Assembly: GCA_035507155.1 (NCBI GenBank)
Contig: DATJOK010000167.1
Span: 1-44,331, forward strand
Source: DASZHJ01 sp035507155
GTDB taxonomy: Bacteria > Pseudomonadota > Alphaproteobacteria > ATCC43930 > CGMCC-115725
DNA length: 44,331 nt
Direction of reading: 5' to 3'
Shown: positions 25,941 through 34,626 of the stretch, piece by piece
Layout of the letters: each line of letters begins with the position of its first letter
Numbering within the stretch: the stretch's first letter is position 1
The notes under the pieces: generated by a model
The model's database searches: none
Seen by the model: the letters and a program-made list of their open reading frames with translations, nothing else
Told to the model about the DNA's origin: nothing
Program-made: the position numbers and the translations under genes

Positions 25941-26891
25941 ATGGGCTGGATCCTGCAGCGTGTCGGCGTGGCGGTCCTGCTGGTCTGGATCGTCAGCAGC
26001 ATCGTCTTCCTGGCGATCCGTCTGGTGCCTGGCGACCCCGCCACGCTCCTGCTCTCCCAAGGCGGCGTCGCGCCCGATCCCGCCGCGGTGGCGGCGCTGC
26101 GCGAGCAGCTCGGCCTCGATCAGCCGGCCTGGCTCCAATATCTCGCCGGCATGAAGGCGATGCTGCGCGGCGATCTCGGCGTCTCGCTGGAGGACGGCAC
26201 GCCGGTGACCGCGGCGATCCTGCAGCGCCTGCCGCGCACCCTGGAGCTGATCGGCGCGGCGGCGCTGATCGCCGTGCTCGTCGCGCTTCCCGGCGGCCTC
26301 GCCGCGGCAACGCGCCGGGGCTCTGGCTTCGACCGCGTCGCGTCCTTCATCGCCGCGGCGGCGCTGGCGATCCCGGTCTTCGTCGCCGGCACGCTGATGG
26401 TGCTGGTCTTCGCCCAGTGGCTGCGCTGGGTCCCGGCCGGCGGCTACGTGCCGCTGGCGCAGGATCCGGCGCGGCATCTGCTGCTGCTGGCGATGCCGGC
26501 GGCGGCGATCGGCCTCGGCCTCTCGGCGATCACCTTCCGCATGACCCGCGCGGCTTGCCTCGAGGTGGCGCAGAAGGATTACGTGCGGACCGCCCGCGCC
26601 AAGGGCGTGGCGCCCCGACGCATCCTGCTGCATCACGTCCTGCGCAACGCCTTGATGCCGGTGGTGACGGTCCTTGGGCTGCAGCTCGGCACGCTGCTGG
26701 GCGGCACCGTGCTGGTGGAATATGTCTTCAACTGGCCGGGCCTCTCCGGGCTGCTGGTGGATGCGGTCAACGCCCGCGACTATCCGGAGGTGGAAGGCAT
26801 CGTCCTGGTGATCTCCGTGCTGTTCGTCGCGCTCAATCTCCTGATGGACCTGCTCTACGCCGCGCTCGATCCGCGCGTGCGCTACCGATGA
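25941..26891 (+). CDS. Peptide-type ABC transporter permease (DppB-like)
   Basis: Permease of 316 residues beginning with the DppB-typical MGWILQRVGVAVLLVWIVSS helix. It has six hydrophobic segments, the EAA loop YVRTARAKGVAPRRILLHHVL and the family C-terminus LLYAALDPRVRY. The ATG directly abuts the upstream TGA. It overlaps the next gene by 4 nt (ATGA at 26888). Confidence 0.92.
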   Translation: MGWILQRVGVAVLLVWIVSSIVFLAIRLVPGDPATLLLSQGGVAPDPAAVAALREQLGLDQPAWLQYLAGMKAMLRGDLGVSLEDGTPVTAAILQRLPRTLELIGAAALIAVLVALPGGLAAATRRGSGFDRVASFIAAAALAIPVFVAGTLMVLVFAQWLRWVPAGGYVPLAQDPARHLLLLAMPAAAIGLGLSAITFRMTRAACLEVAQKDYVRTARAKGVAPRRILLHHVLRNALMPVVTVLGLQLGTLLGGTVLVEYVFNWPGLSGLLVDAVNARDYPEVEGIVLVISVLFVALNLLMDLLYAALDPRVRYR

Positions 26892-28711
26892 GGCTTGCCG
26901 GCTGGGCTCCCGCCGGATCGGTCGCCGCCATCGCGCTTCTGGCGCTGGCCGCGCCGGTGCTGCCGCTGCCGGATCCCGTGAAGATCGATGTCGCCCATCG
27001 CCTCGCCGGCTGGTCGGGAGCGCACCTCTTGGGTCTCGACGAATACGGTCGTGACGAGCTCTCGCGTCTCGTGTGGGGTGCCCGGATCTCGCTGGCGGTC
27101 GCGGCCGGCGCGACGGGCATCGCCTGCGTGCTGGGCGTGCTGCTGGGACTCGTCGGCGGCTTCCTCGGCCGCCTCGCCGAGCTCCTGGCGGTGCGCAGCA
27201 TGGACGTGGTGCTGTGCTTCCCGCCGCTGCTGCTGGCGCTGCTGATGGTGACGCTGCTCGGTCCCGGCGCCTTGACGTTGATCCCGGTGCTGGCGCTGCT
27301 CTACCTCCCGGGCTTCGTGCGGGTCGTCTATGCGGGCGTGCTCTCGGTCAGAGCGCAGGACTATGTGGAGGCAATGCGCGCGCTCGGCGCCGGCCGGCTC
27401 CGCATCATGCTCGTCACCATTCTGCCCAATGTCGGCGGACCGATCCTGGTCCAGCTCAGCCTCTCCGCCGCCTCGGCAGTGGTCCTCGAATCGGGCCTCT
27501 CCTTCCTGGGCCTGGGCGTGGTGCCGCCATCCCCCTCCTGGGGCCTGATGATCGGCGCCGCGCGTTCCACCATGGTGCAGGCCCCGCTGCTGCTGCTCTG
27601 GCCTTGCCTCGCACTGGGCATCACCATCTTCGCGCTGAACGCGCTGTGCGACGCGCTCCGCGATGCTTTCGATCCGCACGGCCGTATCGCCGCTGCGCGC
27701 GGCTGGCGCGCACTGCTGGCTCCGCTTCCCGTCGGCCGGCGGGCGAGCTCGGCGGTGCTGGAGCTTCGCGAGCTGACGCTGCAGATCGGCGCGACGGCAG
27801 GATCGGCCCGTCCGGTGCGCAAGGTGTCGCTGGCGGTCGGACGCGGCGAGACCCTGGCGCTCATCGGCGAGTCCGGCTCCGGCAAGTCGCTCACCGGCCT
27901 TGCCACCATGGGACTGCTGCCCGCCGGCGTGCAGGTGAGCGGCGGTGCCGCGTTCTTCGACGGTGGGGATCTGCTGCGCCTCGACGAGGGGGCGCTCAGG
28001 CGCCTTCGCGGTGGGCGCATCGCCATGGTGTTCCAGGACCCGCTGAGCAGCCTCAACCCGGTTCATCGCGTCGGCCGGCAGATCAGCGAGGCGCTCAGGG
28101 CGCATCGGCCGCTCTCGGCGCGCGCCGCCTGGCGGCAGTCGGTCGCCCTCCTCCGCCGGGTCGGCATGCCCGATCCCGAGCGCCGCGCCCGCGCCTTTCC
28201 TCACGAGCTCTCCGGCGGGATGCGGCAGCGGGTGATGATCGCCATCGCGATCGCCAACGATCCCGTGCTGCTGATCGCCGACGAGCCAACCACGGCGCTC
28301 GACGTCACCGTTCAGGCGCAGATGCTGGAACTGCTCGCCGACCTGCAGCGCGAGCGCGGCATCGCGCTCATCTTCATCACTCATAACCTGCCGGTGGTGG
28401 CGGAGATCGCCGACCGCGTCGCCGTCATGTATGCGGGCGAGGTGGTGGAGGACGGCCCGGCATCGAAAGTACTTGCCGATCCCCGCCATCCCTATACCGC
28501 CGCGCTGCTGGCGAGCGCGCCGCGCGACGACGGCTCGCTGCCGGAGGCGATCCCGGGCCAAGTGCCCCTCCCGCACGCGCTGCCGCCTGGCTGCGCCTTC
28601 GCGCCGCGCTGCAGTCGATGCATGCCGCTCTGCGAGCAGGGCGCGCCGCCGCTCGAGGCGTTCCCGGAGGATCGGCACACCCGCTGTTTCCGCTGGCGGG
28701 AGCTCGCGTGA
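26888..28711 (+). CDS. Fused ABC transporter permease (DppC-like) and ATPase (DppD-like)
   Basis: Single frame of 607 residues that joins two normally separate subunits. Residues 1-265 are a DppC-type permease (LLGLDEYGRDELSRLVWG, EAA loop DYVEAMRALGAGRLRIMLVT, end LRDAFDPHGR). Residues 266-288 are a linker. Residues 289-607 are a DppD-type ATPase with Walker A GESGSGKS (327-334), VFQDPLSSLNP, LSGGMRQRV, LLIADEPTTALD and FITHN, plus the C-terminal Cys-rich extension. I see no internal stop, frameshift or ribosome-binding site at the junction, so the fusion looks real. Such fusions are known in this family but uncommon. It overlaps both neighbours by 4 nt. Confidence 0.9.
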   Translation: MRLAGWAPAGSVAAIALLALAAPVLPLPDPVKIDVAHRLAGWSGAHLLGLDEYGRDELSRLVWGARISLAVAAGATGIACVLGVLLGLVGGFLGRLAELLAVRSMDVVLCFPPLLLALLMVTLLGPGALTLIPVLALLYLPGFVRVVYAGVLSVRAQDYVEAMRALGAGRLRIMLVTILPNVGGPILVQLSLSAASAVVLESGLSFLGLGVVPPSPSWGLMIGAARSTMVQAPLLLLWPCLALGITIFALNALCDALRDAFDPHGRIAAARGWRALLAPLPVGRRASSAVLELRELTLQIGATAGSARPVRKVSLAVGRGETLALIGESGSGKSLTGLATMGLLPAGVQVSGGAAFFDGGDLLRLDEGALRRLRGGRIAMVFQDPLSSLNPVHRVGRQISEALRAHRPLSARAAWRQSVALLRRVGMPDPERRARAFPHELSGGMRQRVMIAIAIANDPVLLIADEPTTALDVTVQAQMLELLADLQRERGIALIFITHNLPVVAEIADRVAVMYAGEVVEDGPASKVLADPRHPYTAALLASAPRDDGSLPEAIPGQVPLPHALPPGCAFAPRCSRCMPLCEQGAPPLEAFPEDRHTRCFRWRELA

Positions 28712-29688
28712 GCGCGCTGGTGCAAGCCGAGAGGCTGAGCCGCTGGTTTCCACCGCGCGGCCTGCTGGCACGAGGCCCGGCGGTGCAGGCGGTGACGGAG
28801 GTCGATCTCGCGATCGGTCGCGGCGAGAGGGTCGGCCTTGTCGGCGAGAGCGGCTCCGGCAAGAGCACGCTCGGCCGCCTGCTCCTGGGCCTGATCCCAC
28901 CCAGTGCGGGCAGAGTGACGATCGAGAGCACGGATCTCGCCGCGCTCGGCGCCGCGGCAATGCGCTCGGCGCGGCGGCGGATGCAGCTCATCTTCCAGGA
29001 CCCTTATTCCAGCCTCGATCCGCGTCGGCGCATCGGCGCGCAGATTGCCGACGGCCTTGCCATTCATGGGATCGGCGACCGCCGGGAGCGTGCTCAGCGC
29101 GTCCGCACACTGCTCGCCCAAGTGGGTCTCTCGGCGGCTCATGGGGAGCGCTACCCTCACGAGTTTTCCGGCGGTCAGCGACAGCGCATCAGCATCGCCC
29201 GCGCGCTTGCCACCGGTCCGGATTTTCTGGTCGCGGACGAGCCGGTCTCGGCCCTCGATGTCTCGGTGCAGGCACAGGTCCTGGCGCTCCTCGGCGAGCT
29301 CTGCGCGCGCTCGTCGGTGGCCCTCCTCTTCATCAGTCATGACCTCCCCGTGGTCCGCAGCCTCTGCGAGCGCGTCGTGGTCCTCTATCTCGGCCGGGTG
29401 ATGGAGGAAGGCCCCGCCGCCGCCGTGCTGGCTCGGCCATACCACCCCTATACCCAGGCGCTGATCTCCGCAGCTCCCAGCATCGATCCGATGAAGCGGC
29501 GCCGGCGCATCCTGCTTCAAGGCGATCCGCCGAGCCCGACCTCGCCGCCCTCGGGCTGCGTCTTCCGCACGCGCTGCCGATATGCAGTCGCTGCCTGTGG
29601 CGAAGCCGCACCCGCGCTGAGGGAGCGCGAGCCGGGCCATCGCGTCGCGTGCATTCGCGACGATGTCGACGGGTCGCTGCCCCGATAA
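28708..29688 (+). CDS. Peptide-type ABC transporter ATP-binding protein (DppF-like)
   Basis: Second ATPase of the HyuAB-linked importer, 326 residues. It has Walker A GESGSGKS, Q-loop IFQDPYSSLDP, signature FSGGQRQRI, Walker B VADEPVSALD, H-loop ISHD and the C-terminal GCVFRTRCRYAVAAC segment. The frame is open upstream, but the GTG at 28708, overlapping the preceding TGA (GTGA), gives the normal N-terminus MSALVQAERLSRWF. It is the last gene of the gntR-hyuAB-transporter operon. Confidence 0.9.
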   Translation: MSALVQAERLSRWFPPRGLLARGPAVQAVTEVDLAIGRGERVGLVGESGSGKSTLGRLLLGLIPPSAGRVTIESTDLAALGAAAMRSARRRMQLIFQDPYSSLDPRRRIGAQIADGLAIHGIGDRRERAQRVRTLLAQVGLSAAHGERYPHEFSGGQRQRISIARALATGPDFLVADEPVSALDVSVQAQVLALLGELCARSSVALLFISHDLPVVRSLCERVVVLYLGRVMEEGPAAAVLARPYHPYTQALISAAPSIDPMKRRRRILLQGDPPSPTSPPSGCVFRTRCRYAVAACGEAAPALREREPGHRVACIRDDVDGSLPR

Positions 29689-30076
29689 GCAGGCCAGGAC
29701 CGGCACCGAGAGCTCTTCCCGGTGGCGCTCCCGGCGCGCTCATCGCGGTTCCAAGGAGAGAGCGGCGTCACTCCCGAGTGACATCGGCGCAATGAATCGC
29801 GAAGCGACCGGGATCTGCCGACTCTCACCATGATTGCAATGGGGCCCGCTACAACACTATATATTGACGGCGTTTGTGGCCCGCCGCTTAGGCACCGCTT
29901 CAGCGCCTGCAGGGCAATGCCGTCGCGGCGCTCCGGGGCCGGGCCCATGCCCGCAACCGGTCATCCCCGAGGCGAGACGATCAGTCCACGGGCGTGTGGG
30001 GGCCGCCGGCGCCTTCGCCTTAGCCGGCGCCTTCACATTAGAATGAGAACGGCGACAAGAGCACGGGGAGGACGCA
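29689..30076 (+). other. 388-nt gap with candidate promoter for acyl-CoA synthetase
   Basis: No gene is supported here. TTGCAA (29834-29839) and TATATA (29858-29863) with an 18-nt spacer form a plausible sigma-70-type promoter about 210 nt before the acyl-CoA synthetase ATG. A 12-bp direct repeat (GCCGGCGCCTTC at 30005-30016 and 30023-30034) lies in the presumed leader. No terminator with a T-tract follows the preceding operon. Confidence 0.4.
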
Positions 30077-31771
30077 ATGGCCGCACTCACGCGGAGCTAC
30101 GCTCACGGCGCCTCGGATCTGCCGCTCATCGGCGAGACCATCGGCGCGCACTTCGACGGGGTGGCGGCACGCTGGGCGGAGCGCGACGCGCTGATCGTGC
30201 GGCATCAGAAGGTGCGCTGGAGCTATGCCGAGCTGAAACGCCGCGTCGACGCCTTCGCCGCCGGGCTTCTCGCCCTCGGGCTGGAACCCGGCGACCGCGT
30301 CGGCATCTGGTCGCCCAACAATTCCGAATGGGTCGTCACCCAGCTGGCCACGGCGAAGGCGGGCCTCATCCTGGTCAACATCAATCCGGCCTATCGGGTC
30401 TTCGAGCTCGACTACACCCTCAACAAGGTCGGCTGCAAGGCGCTCGTCACCGCCGACCGCTTCAAGAGCTCCGACTACATCGGGATGCTGCGGGAGCTCG
30501 CGCCAGAGATCGACCGCGACCCTCCGGGGCGGCTGCGGTCGAAGCGGCTGCCCGAGCTCGCCGCGCTGATCCGCATCGGCGCCGACGAGCGGCGCGGCTT
30601 CTTCCGTTTCGACGATGTGCTGGGCGCCGGCACCGAGCGCCACCAGGCACAGCTCGACAGGCAGGCGCCGCTCCTGCAATTCGACGATCCCATCAACATC
30701 CAGTTCACCAGCGGCACCACCGGCGCCCCCAAGGGCGCCACCCTCACCCACCACAACATTCTCAACAACGGCTTCTTCATCGGCGAGGCGATGAAGCTCA
30801 CGGCCGAGGACCGCATCTGCATCCCGGTGCCTCTCTATCACTGCTTCGGCATGGTGCTGGGCAACCTCGCCTGCATCACCCATGGCGCCGCGATGGTCTA
30901 TCCGAGCGAGGGCTTCGAGCCGCTGGCGGCGCTGGAGACGGTGGAGGCAGAGCGCTGCACGGGGCTCTATGGCGTTCCGACCATGTTCATCGCCGAGCTC
31001 AATCATCCCGAGTTCAGGCGCTTCGATTTGAGCTCGCTGCGCACCGGCATCATGGCGGGCTCGCCCTGCCCGATCGAAGTGATGAAGCGCTGCACCGACG
31101 AGATGCACATGTCCGAGGTGACCATCGCCTACGGCATGACCGAGACGAGCCCGGTGAGCACGCAGACTTCCGCCGACGATCCGCTGGAGCGGCGCGTCAG
31201 CACGGTCGGTCGCGTCCATCCCCACGTGGAGGTCAAGATCGTCGACAGCGAGAACCGCATCGTTCCGCCGGGCACGCCGGGCGAGCTCTGCACCCGCGGC
31301 TATTCCGTGATGCTGGGCTACTGGAACGACGCGGACAAGACGGCGGAAGCGATCGATCGCGCCGGCTGGATGCATACCGGCGATCTGGCCACGCTCGATG
31401 CCGAGGGCTATTGCAACATCGTCGGGCGCATCAAGGACATGGTGATCCGCGGCGGCGAGAACATTTATCCGCGCGAGATCGAGGAGTTCCTGTTCCGCCA
31501 CCCCAAGATCGAGGCGGTCCAGGTCGTCGGCGTGCCAGACCCCAAATACGGCGAGGAACTCTGCGCCTGGGTGAAGCTCAAGCCCGGCACCAGTGCCGGG
31601 CCGGAGGAGATCCAGGGCTTCTGCCGAGACCAGATCGCCCACTATAAGATCCCGCGCTACATCAAGTTCGTCGACGCCTTTCCGATGACGGTCACCGGAA
31701 AGGTGCAGAAATTCATCATGCGCGAGCAATCGATGACGGAGTTGGGACTGGTCGAGCAAAAGACGGCGTGA
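30077..31771 (+). CDS. AMP-binding acyl-CoA synthetase (FadD-like)
   Basis: Adenylate-forming ligase of 564 residues, expected to activate a medium- or long-chain fatty acid, or a similar carboxylate, to its CoA thioester. The AMP motif TSGTTGAPKGATLTHHN (211-227), YGMTETSP, the TGDLA hinge region, GRIKDMVIRGGENIYPREIEEF and the catalytic lysine in TVTGKVQKF are all present. The ATG at 30077 follows GGGGAGGA. The gene stands alone between the transporter operon and the tRNA. No beta-oxidation genes are near, so the physiological substrate is open. Confidence 0.92.
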   Translation: MAALTRSYAHGASDLPLIGETIGAHFDGVAARWAERDALIVRHQKVRWSYAELKRRVDAFAAGLLALGLEPGDRVGIWSPNNSEWVVTQLATAKAGLILVNINPAYRVFELDYTLNKVGCKALVTADRFKSSDYIGMLRELAPEIDRDPPGRLRSKRLPELAALIRIGADERRGFFRFDDVLGAGTERHQAQLDRQAPLLQFDDPINIQFTSGTTGAPKGATLTHHNILNNGFFIGEAMKLTAEDRICIPVPLYHCFGMVLGNLACITHGAAMVYPSEGFEPLAALETVEAERCTGLYGVPTMFIAELNHPEFRRFDLSSLRTGIMAGSPCPIEVMKRCTDEMHMSEVTIAYGMTETSPVSTQTSADDPLERRVSTVGRVHPHVEVKIVDSENRIVPPGTPGELCTRGYSVMLGYWNDADKTAEAIDRAGWMHTGDLATLDAEGYCNIVGRIKDMVIRGGENIYPREIEEFLFRHPKIEAVQVVGVPDPKYGEELCAWVKLKPGTSAGPEEIQGFCRDQIAHYKIPRYIKFVDAFPMTVTGKVQKFIMREQSMTELGLVEQKTA

Positions 31772-31894
31772 AGCGCACCGCCAGCCTGGATGTCGAACGA
31801 TGAGCAGCGAGGCCCCGGACGTCGTCCGGACCGGATAGGCAGGGGTCTCCAATCTATTGGATGCGGGCGCCGGGGGGCCCCTCGCCGAGCAAAG

Positions 31895-31927
31895 AAAAAC
31901 CGCGGAAAAGCGCTCGCTTTTCTGCGG
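31895..31927 (-). terminator. Rho-independent terminator of tRNA-Gly
   Basis: On the minus strand a 13-bp stem with one mismatch (31927-31915 with 31912-31900, 2-nt loop) is followed by five T residues, 8 nt past the tRNA CCA end. The plus-strand acyl-CoA synthetase could read into the same hairpin from the other side. Confidence 0.8.
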
Positions 31928-31935
31928 CTTTGAAT

Positions 31936-32010
31936 TGGAGCGGGCGAAGGGATTCGAACCCTCGACCCCAACCTTGGCAAGGTTGTGCTCTACCCCTGAG
32001 CTACGCCCGC
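31936..32010 (-). tRNA. tRNA-Gly (anticodon GCC)
   Basis: 75-nt cloverleaf on the minus strand. The acceptor stem is GCGGGCG/CGCCCGC, the D arm lies around GCTCAGGGGTAGAGC, and the anticodon loop TTGCCAA is closed by CAACC/GGTTG. The T arm is GAGGG-TTCGAAT-CCCTT and the discriminator is T, with CCA encoded at 31938-31936. The anticodon GCC is at 31978-31976. It has its own promoter and terminator. It sits at the boundary between accessory and conserved genes, a classic integration-site position, although I see no integrase or attachment duplication. Confidence 0.97.
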
Positions 32011-32054
32011 GCCGGCGGCCCTGCCGCCCCCGGAGGGGCGGCGGAGCGGCCGGC

Positions 32055-32082
32055 ATAATACTGGCTGAGGGCCGGTTTGCAA
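32055..32082 (-). promoter_or_regulatory. Promoter of tRNA-Gly
   Basis: On the minus strand TTGCAA (32082-32077) and TATTAT (32060-32055) are separated by 16 nt, close to the sigma-70 optimum. Transcription would start near 32047, about 37 nt before the mature tRNA 5' end. The leader includes a GC-rich hairpin. Confidence 0.6.
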
Positions 32083-32160
32083 GGGATGCCCGCCGGGGCT
32101 GCCAGCGGGATTGCCCGCGGGGTTGACGGGCCGCTCCCGGCCGGTAAAAGGAGGCGGCCC

Positions 32161-32679
32161 ATGCCGCTCGCCCCCGACCAGCTGCTGGAGCGCCTGACCG
32201 CGCTCGGCATTCCCCACCGCACCTACGAGCATCCCGCGGTCTTCACCGTGGAGGAGTCCGTGGCGCTCCGCGGCAAGCTGCCGGGCGGGCATTGCAAGAG
32301 CCTCTTCCTCAAGGACCGCAAGGGCGGGCTCTGGCTGGCGGTGATGCTGGAGCACCGGCGCACCGACCTCAAAGCCCTGGCGGACAAGCTGGGCGTGCCG
32401 CGCTTCTCCTTCGGCAGCGCCGAGCTGCTGCTGGCGACCCTCGGCGTAACGCCCGGCAGCGTCACCCCTTTTGCGCTGGCCAACGACGCTCAAAAAGCCG
32501 TGCGGGTGATCCTGGACAAGGAGATGCTCCGCGAGGACCCCCTCAACTACCACCCGCTCATCAACACCAAGACCACCGCCGTCTCGCCGCAGGACCTGCT
32601 GAAGTTCATCGCCGCCTGCGGCCACGAGCCGATCATCGAGAGCCTGGACGGGCTCGACCGGCCCGCCGCGGCGGGCTAG
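32161..32679 (+). CDS. YbaK/ProX-type prolyl-tRNA editing deacylase
   Basis: Free-standing aminoacyl-tRNA editing protein of 172 residues, expected to hydrolyse mischarged Ala-tRNA(Pro) (ProXp-ala/PrdX group) in the cytoplasm. The YbaK fold is recognisable by YEHPAVFTVEES, the conserved lysine region HCKSLFLKD (Lys46), GVTPGSVTPFAL and the C-terminal YHPLINTKTTAVS. The frame is open upstream through the tRNA promoter region. A strong AAGGAGG lies 8 nt before the ATG at 32161, which fixes the start. It is transcribed divergently from the tRNA gene. Confidence 0.9.
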   Translation: MPLAPDQLLERLTALGIPHRTYEHPAVFTVEESVALRGKLPGGHCKSLFLKDRKGGLWLAVMLEHRRTDLKALADKLGVPRFSFGSAELLLATLGVTPGSVTPFALANDAQKAVRVILDKEMLREDPLNYHPLINTKTTAVSPQDLLKFIAACGHEPIIESLDGLDRPAAAG

Positions 32680-32813
32680 CCGCCGTTTTCCGTCGCCCCC
32701 AACCCCGCGGCGAGCCGCCCTCGGCGCGTCCCGCCCGGCGCAGGTTAACCGCTTGTCATCAGAGGCCCCTCTCGCCATCTTCTAGGGGCACAGCAACAGG
32801 ACCCCCCGCGACC

Positions 32814-33734
32814 ATGGAACCCCTCATCGGGGCGGCGGCGCAGCCGGCGCCCGCCGACCTCATCAAGAACAGCTCGACCCAGACCTTCATGGCCGACGTG
32901 ATCGATGCGTCCCACGATCAGCCCGTCATCGTCGATTTCTGGGCGCCCTGGTGCGGACCCTGCAAGACCCTGGGCCCGGCGCTGGAGAAGGCCGTCCGCG
33001 AGGCGCGCGGCGCCGTCCGCATGGTCAAGGTGAACGTCGACGAGAACCAGGACCTGGCGCAGCAGATGCGCATCCAGTCGATCCCCGCCGTCTACGCCTT
33101 CAAGGACGGGCGGCCGGTGGACGGCTTCGTCGGCGCGCTGCCCGACAGCCAGGTGAAGCAGTTCGTGCAGCGGCTCTCCGCCGGCGCCGGCGACAAGGGC
33201 CCCTCGCCGATCGAGGAGGCACTGGAGATGGCGAAGGAGGCGCTGGCGGCGGGCGACGCCGGCCGCGCCGCCACCATCTACACGCAGATCCTGCAGCACG
33301 AGCCCGACAACATGGAGGCGCTCGCCGGCCTCGCGAAAGGCTTCATCGCCCGCGGCGATCTCGCCAAGGCGAAGCAGACGCTGGACCGCGCGCCGAAGGA
33401 TGGCGCCGTCCATGCGGAGATCGCGGCGGCGCGTGCCGCCCTCGAGCTCGCCGAGGCCGGCGAGAAGGCGAAGGGCGCGCTCGGCGACTTGACCGCGCGC
33501 GTCGAGCGGGACCCGAAAGACTTCGAGGCGCGCTACGAGCTCGCCTCGGCGCAGTTCGCCGCCGGCGAGCGCGAGGCGGCGATCGATCACCTCCTCGAGA
33601 TCGTGCGGCGCAACCGCGCCTGGAACGAGGAAGCCGCGAGGAAGCAGCTGGTGAAGTTCTTCGAGGCGATGGGCCCGACCGATCCCCTCACCGTCGCCGC
33701 CCGCCGCCGGCTGTCGTCGATCCTGTTCTCCTGA
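32814..33734 (+). CDS. Thioredoxin with C-terminal TPR-like tail (YbbN/CnoX-like)
   Basis: Protein of 306 residues. Residues 18-125 are a thioredoxin domain with active site WCGPC (Cys47, Cys50) and the cis-Pro segment IQSIPAVYAF. Residues 135-300 form helical TPR-like repeats (PDNMEALAGLAKGFIARGD, DFEARYELASAQFAAGE). This architecture is that of YbbN/CnoX, a holdase that passes substrates to DnaK or GroEL. Unlike the degenerate E. coli protein, both active-site cysteines remain. The ATG at 32814 begins the conserved domain; the longer open frame upstream overlaps the ProX gene and is not real. It is 6 nt from the LON-domain gene. Confidence 0.9.
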   Translation: MEPLIGAAAQPAPADLIKNSSTQTFMADVIDASHDQPVIVDFWAPWCGPCKTLGPALEKAVREARGAVRMVKVNVDENQDLAQQMRIQSIPAVYAFKDGRPVDGFVGALPDSQVKQFVQRLSAGAGDKGPSPIEEALEMAKEALAAGDAGRAATIYTQILQHEPDNMEALAGLAKGFIARGDLAKAKQTLDRAPKDGAVHAEIAAARAALELAEAGEKAKGALGDLTARVERDPKDFEARYELASAQFAAGEREAAIDHLLEIVRRNRAWNEEAARKQLVKFFEAMGPTDPLTVAARRRLSSILFS

Positions 33735-33740
33735 GGCCCC

Positions 33741-34403
33741 ATGGCGGAGCGCTTCGCGCCGAGCTTCGAGGAGCTGCCGCGGGAAATCCCGATCTTTCCG
33801 CTCACCGGCGTGCTGCTGCTGCCGCGCGGGCAGCTGCCGCTCAACATCTTCGAGCCGCGCTACCTCGCCATGGTCTCCGACGCGCTGGCGCCGCCGCGGC
33901 TCATCGGCATGATCCAGCCCCAGGAAGGCAGGGGCGATGCCGGCGAGCCGCCCACCTATCCCCTGGGCTGCGCCGGCCGCATCACCAGCTTCAGCGAGAC
34001 CGATGACGGGCGCTACCTGATCACCCTCACCGGTCTCGCGCGTTTCACGGTTGGCGAGGAGCTGCCGCTCCGCCGGGGCTATCGCATGGTGCGGCCGGAC
34101 TGGTCGCGCTTCCGCGACGATCTCACGGCGCCGATCGCCGCCGAGCTCGACCGCAAGCGGATGGTGGCGGCGCTCAAGCCCTATTTCCAGCGCCGCGGCA
34201 TCGGCGCCGACTGGAATGCGATCGGCGAGATGGCGGACGAGCCGCTCGTCACCATGCTCGCCATGGGCTGTCCCTTCGCGGCGAGCGAGAAGCAGGCGCT
34301 GCTGGAGGTGAGGACGCTCGCGGAGCGCGCGACGCTGCTGACCGCGCTCTTCGAGATGGAATCGACGCCGGCGGCGCCCGAGCAGACCACGCTCCGCCAT
34401 TGA
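33741..34403 (+). CDS. LON substrate-binding domain protein
   Basis: 220-residue protein consisting essentially of the N-terminal LON (PUA-like) substrate-recognition domain: IPIFPLTGVLLLPRGQLPLNIFEPRY, a hallmark opening, then GCAGRITSFSE and RFTVGEELPLRRGYR. It has no ATPase or protease domain, as is normal for this stand-alone family, whose role is not well established. It lies in a conserved alphaproteobacterial cluster after thioredoxin and before Trm112. Confidence 0.9.
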   Translation: MAERFAPSFEELPREIPIFPLTGVLLLPRGQLPLNIFEPRYLAMVSDALAPPRLIGMIQPQEGRGDAGEPPTYPLGCAGRITSFSETDDGRYLITLTGLARFTVGEELPLRRGYRMVRPDWSRFRDDLTAPIAAELDRKRMVAALKPYFQRRGIGADWNAIGEMADEPLVTMLAMGCPFAASEKQALLEVRTLAERATLLTALFEMESTPAAPEQTTLRH

Positions 34404-34413
34404 GGGAGACGAG

Positions 34414-34626
34414 ATGATGGCCGATGCCAGCGAGATCGATCCGCGCCTCCTGGAGATCCTGGTCTGTCCGCTGACCAAGAGCCCGCTGCGCTACGACCGC
34501 CAGCGCCAGGAGCTGGTGAGCCTCGAGGCGGGCTTGGCCTATCCGATCCGCGACGGCATCCCGATCATGCTGGTGGACGAGGCGCGGCCCCTCGAGGAGG
34601 CGGAGAAGACGGCATCGAAGCCGTGA
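34414..34626 (+). CDS. Trm112-family (YcaR-like) small protein
   Basis: 70-residue protein matching Trm112/DUF343: LLEILVCPLTKSPLRYD, then AYPIRDGIPIMLVDEAR. Eukaryotic and archaeal Trm112 activate methyltransferases. Bacterial YcaR-type proteins keep the fold but, as here, only one of the zinc cysteines. Adjacent ATGs lie at 34414 and 34417 after GGGAGACGAG. Its TGA overlaps the GTG of the next gene. Confidence 0.9.
   Translation: MMADASEIDPRLLEILVCPLTKSPLRYDRQRQELVSLEAGLAYPIRDGIPIMLVDEARPLEEAEKTASKP

Noticed and set aside
24279..26636. Minus-strand 785-codon open frame opposite the binding-protein and permease genes
   Set aside because: Antisense to recognisable family 5 binding-protein and permease genes; low-complexity His/Arg/Asp composition and no ribosome-binding site.
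31936..32010. Attachment site of an integrated element at the tRNA
   Set aside because: No direct repeat of the tRNA 3' end and no integrase or phage gene are visible within the window.
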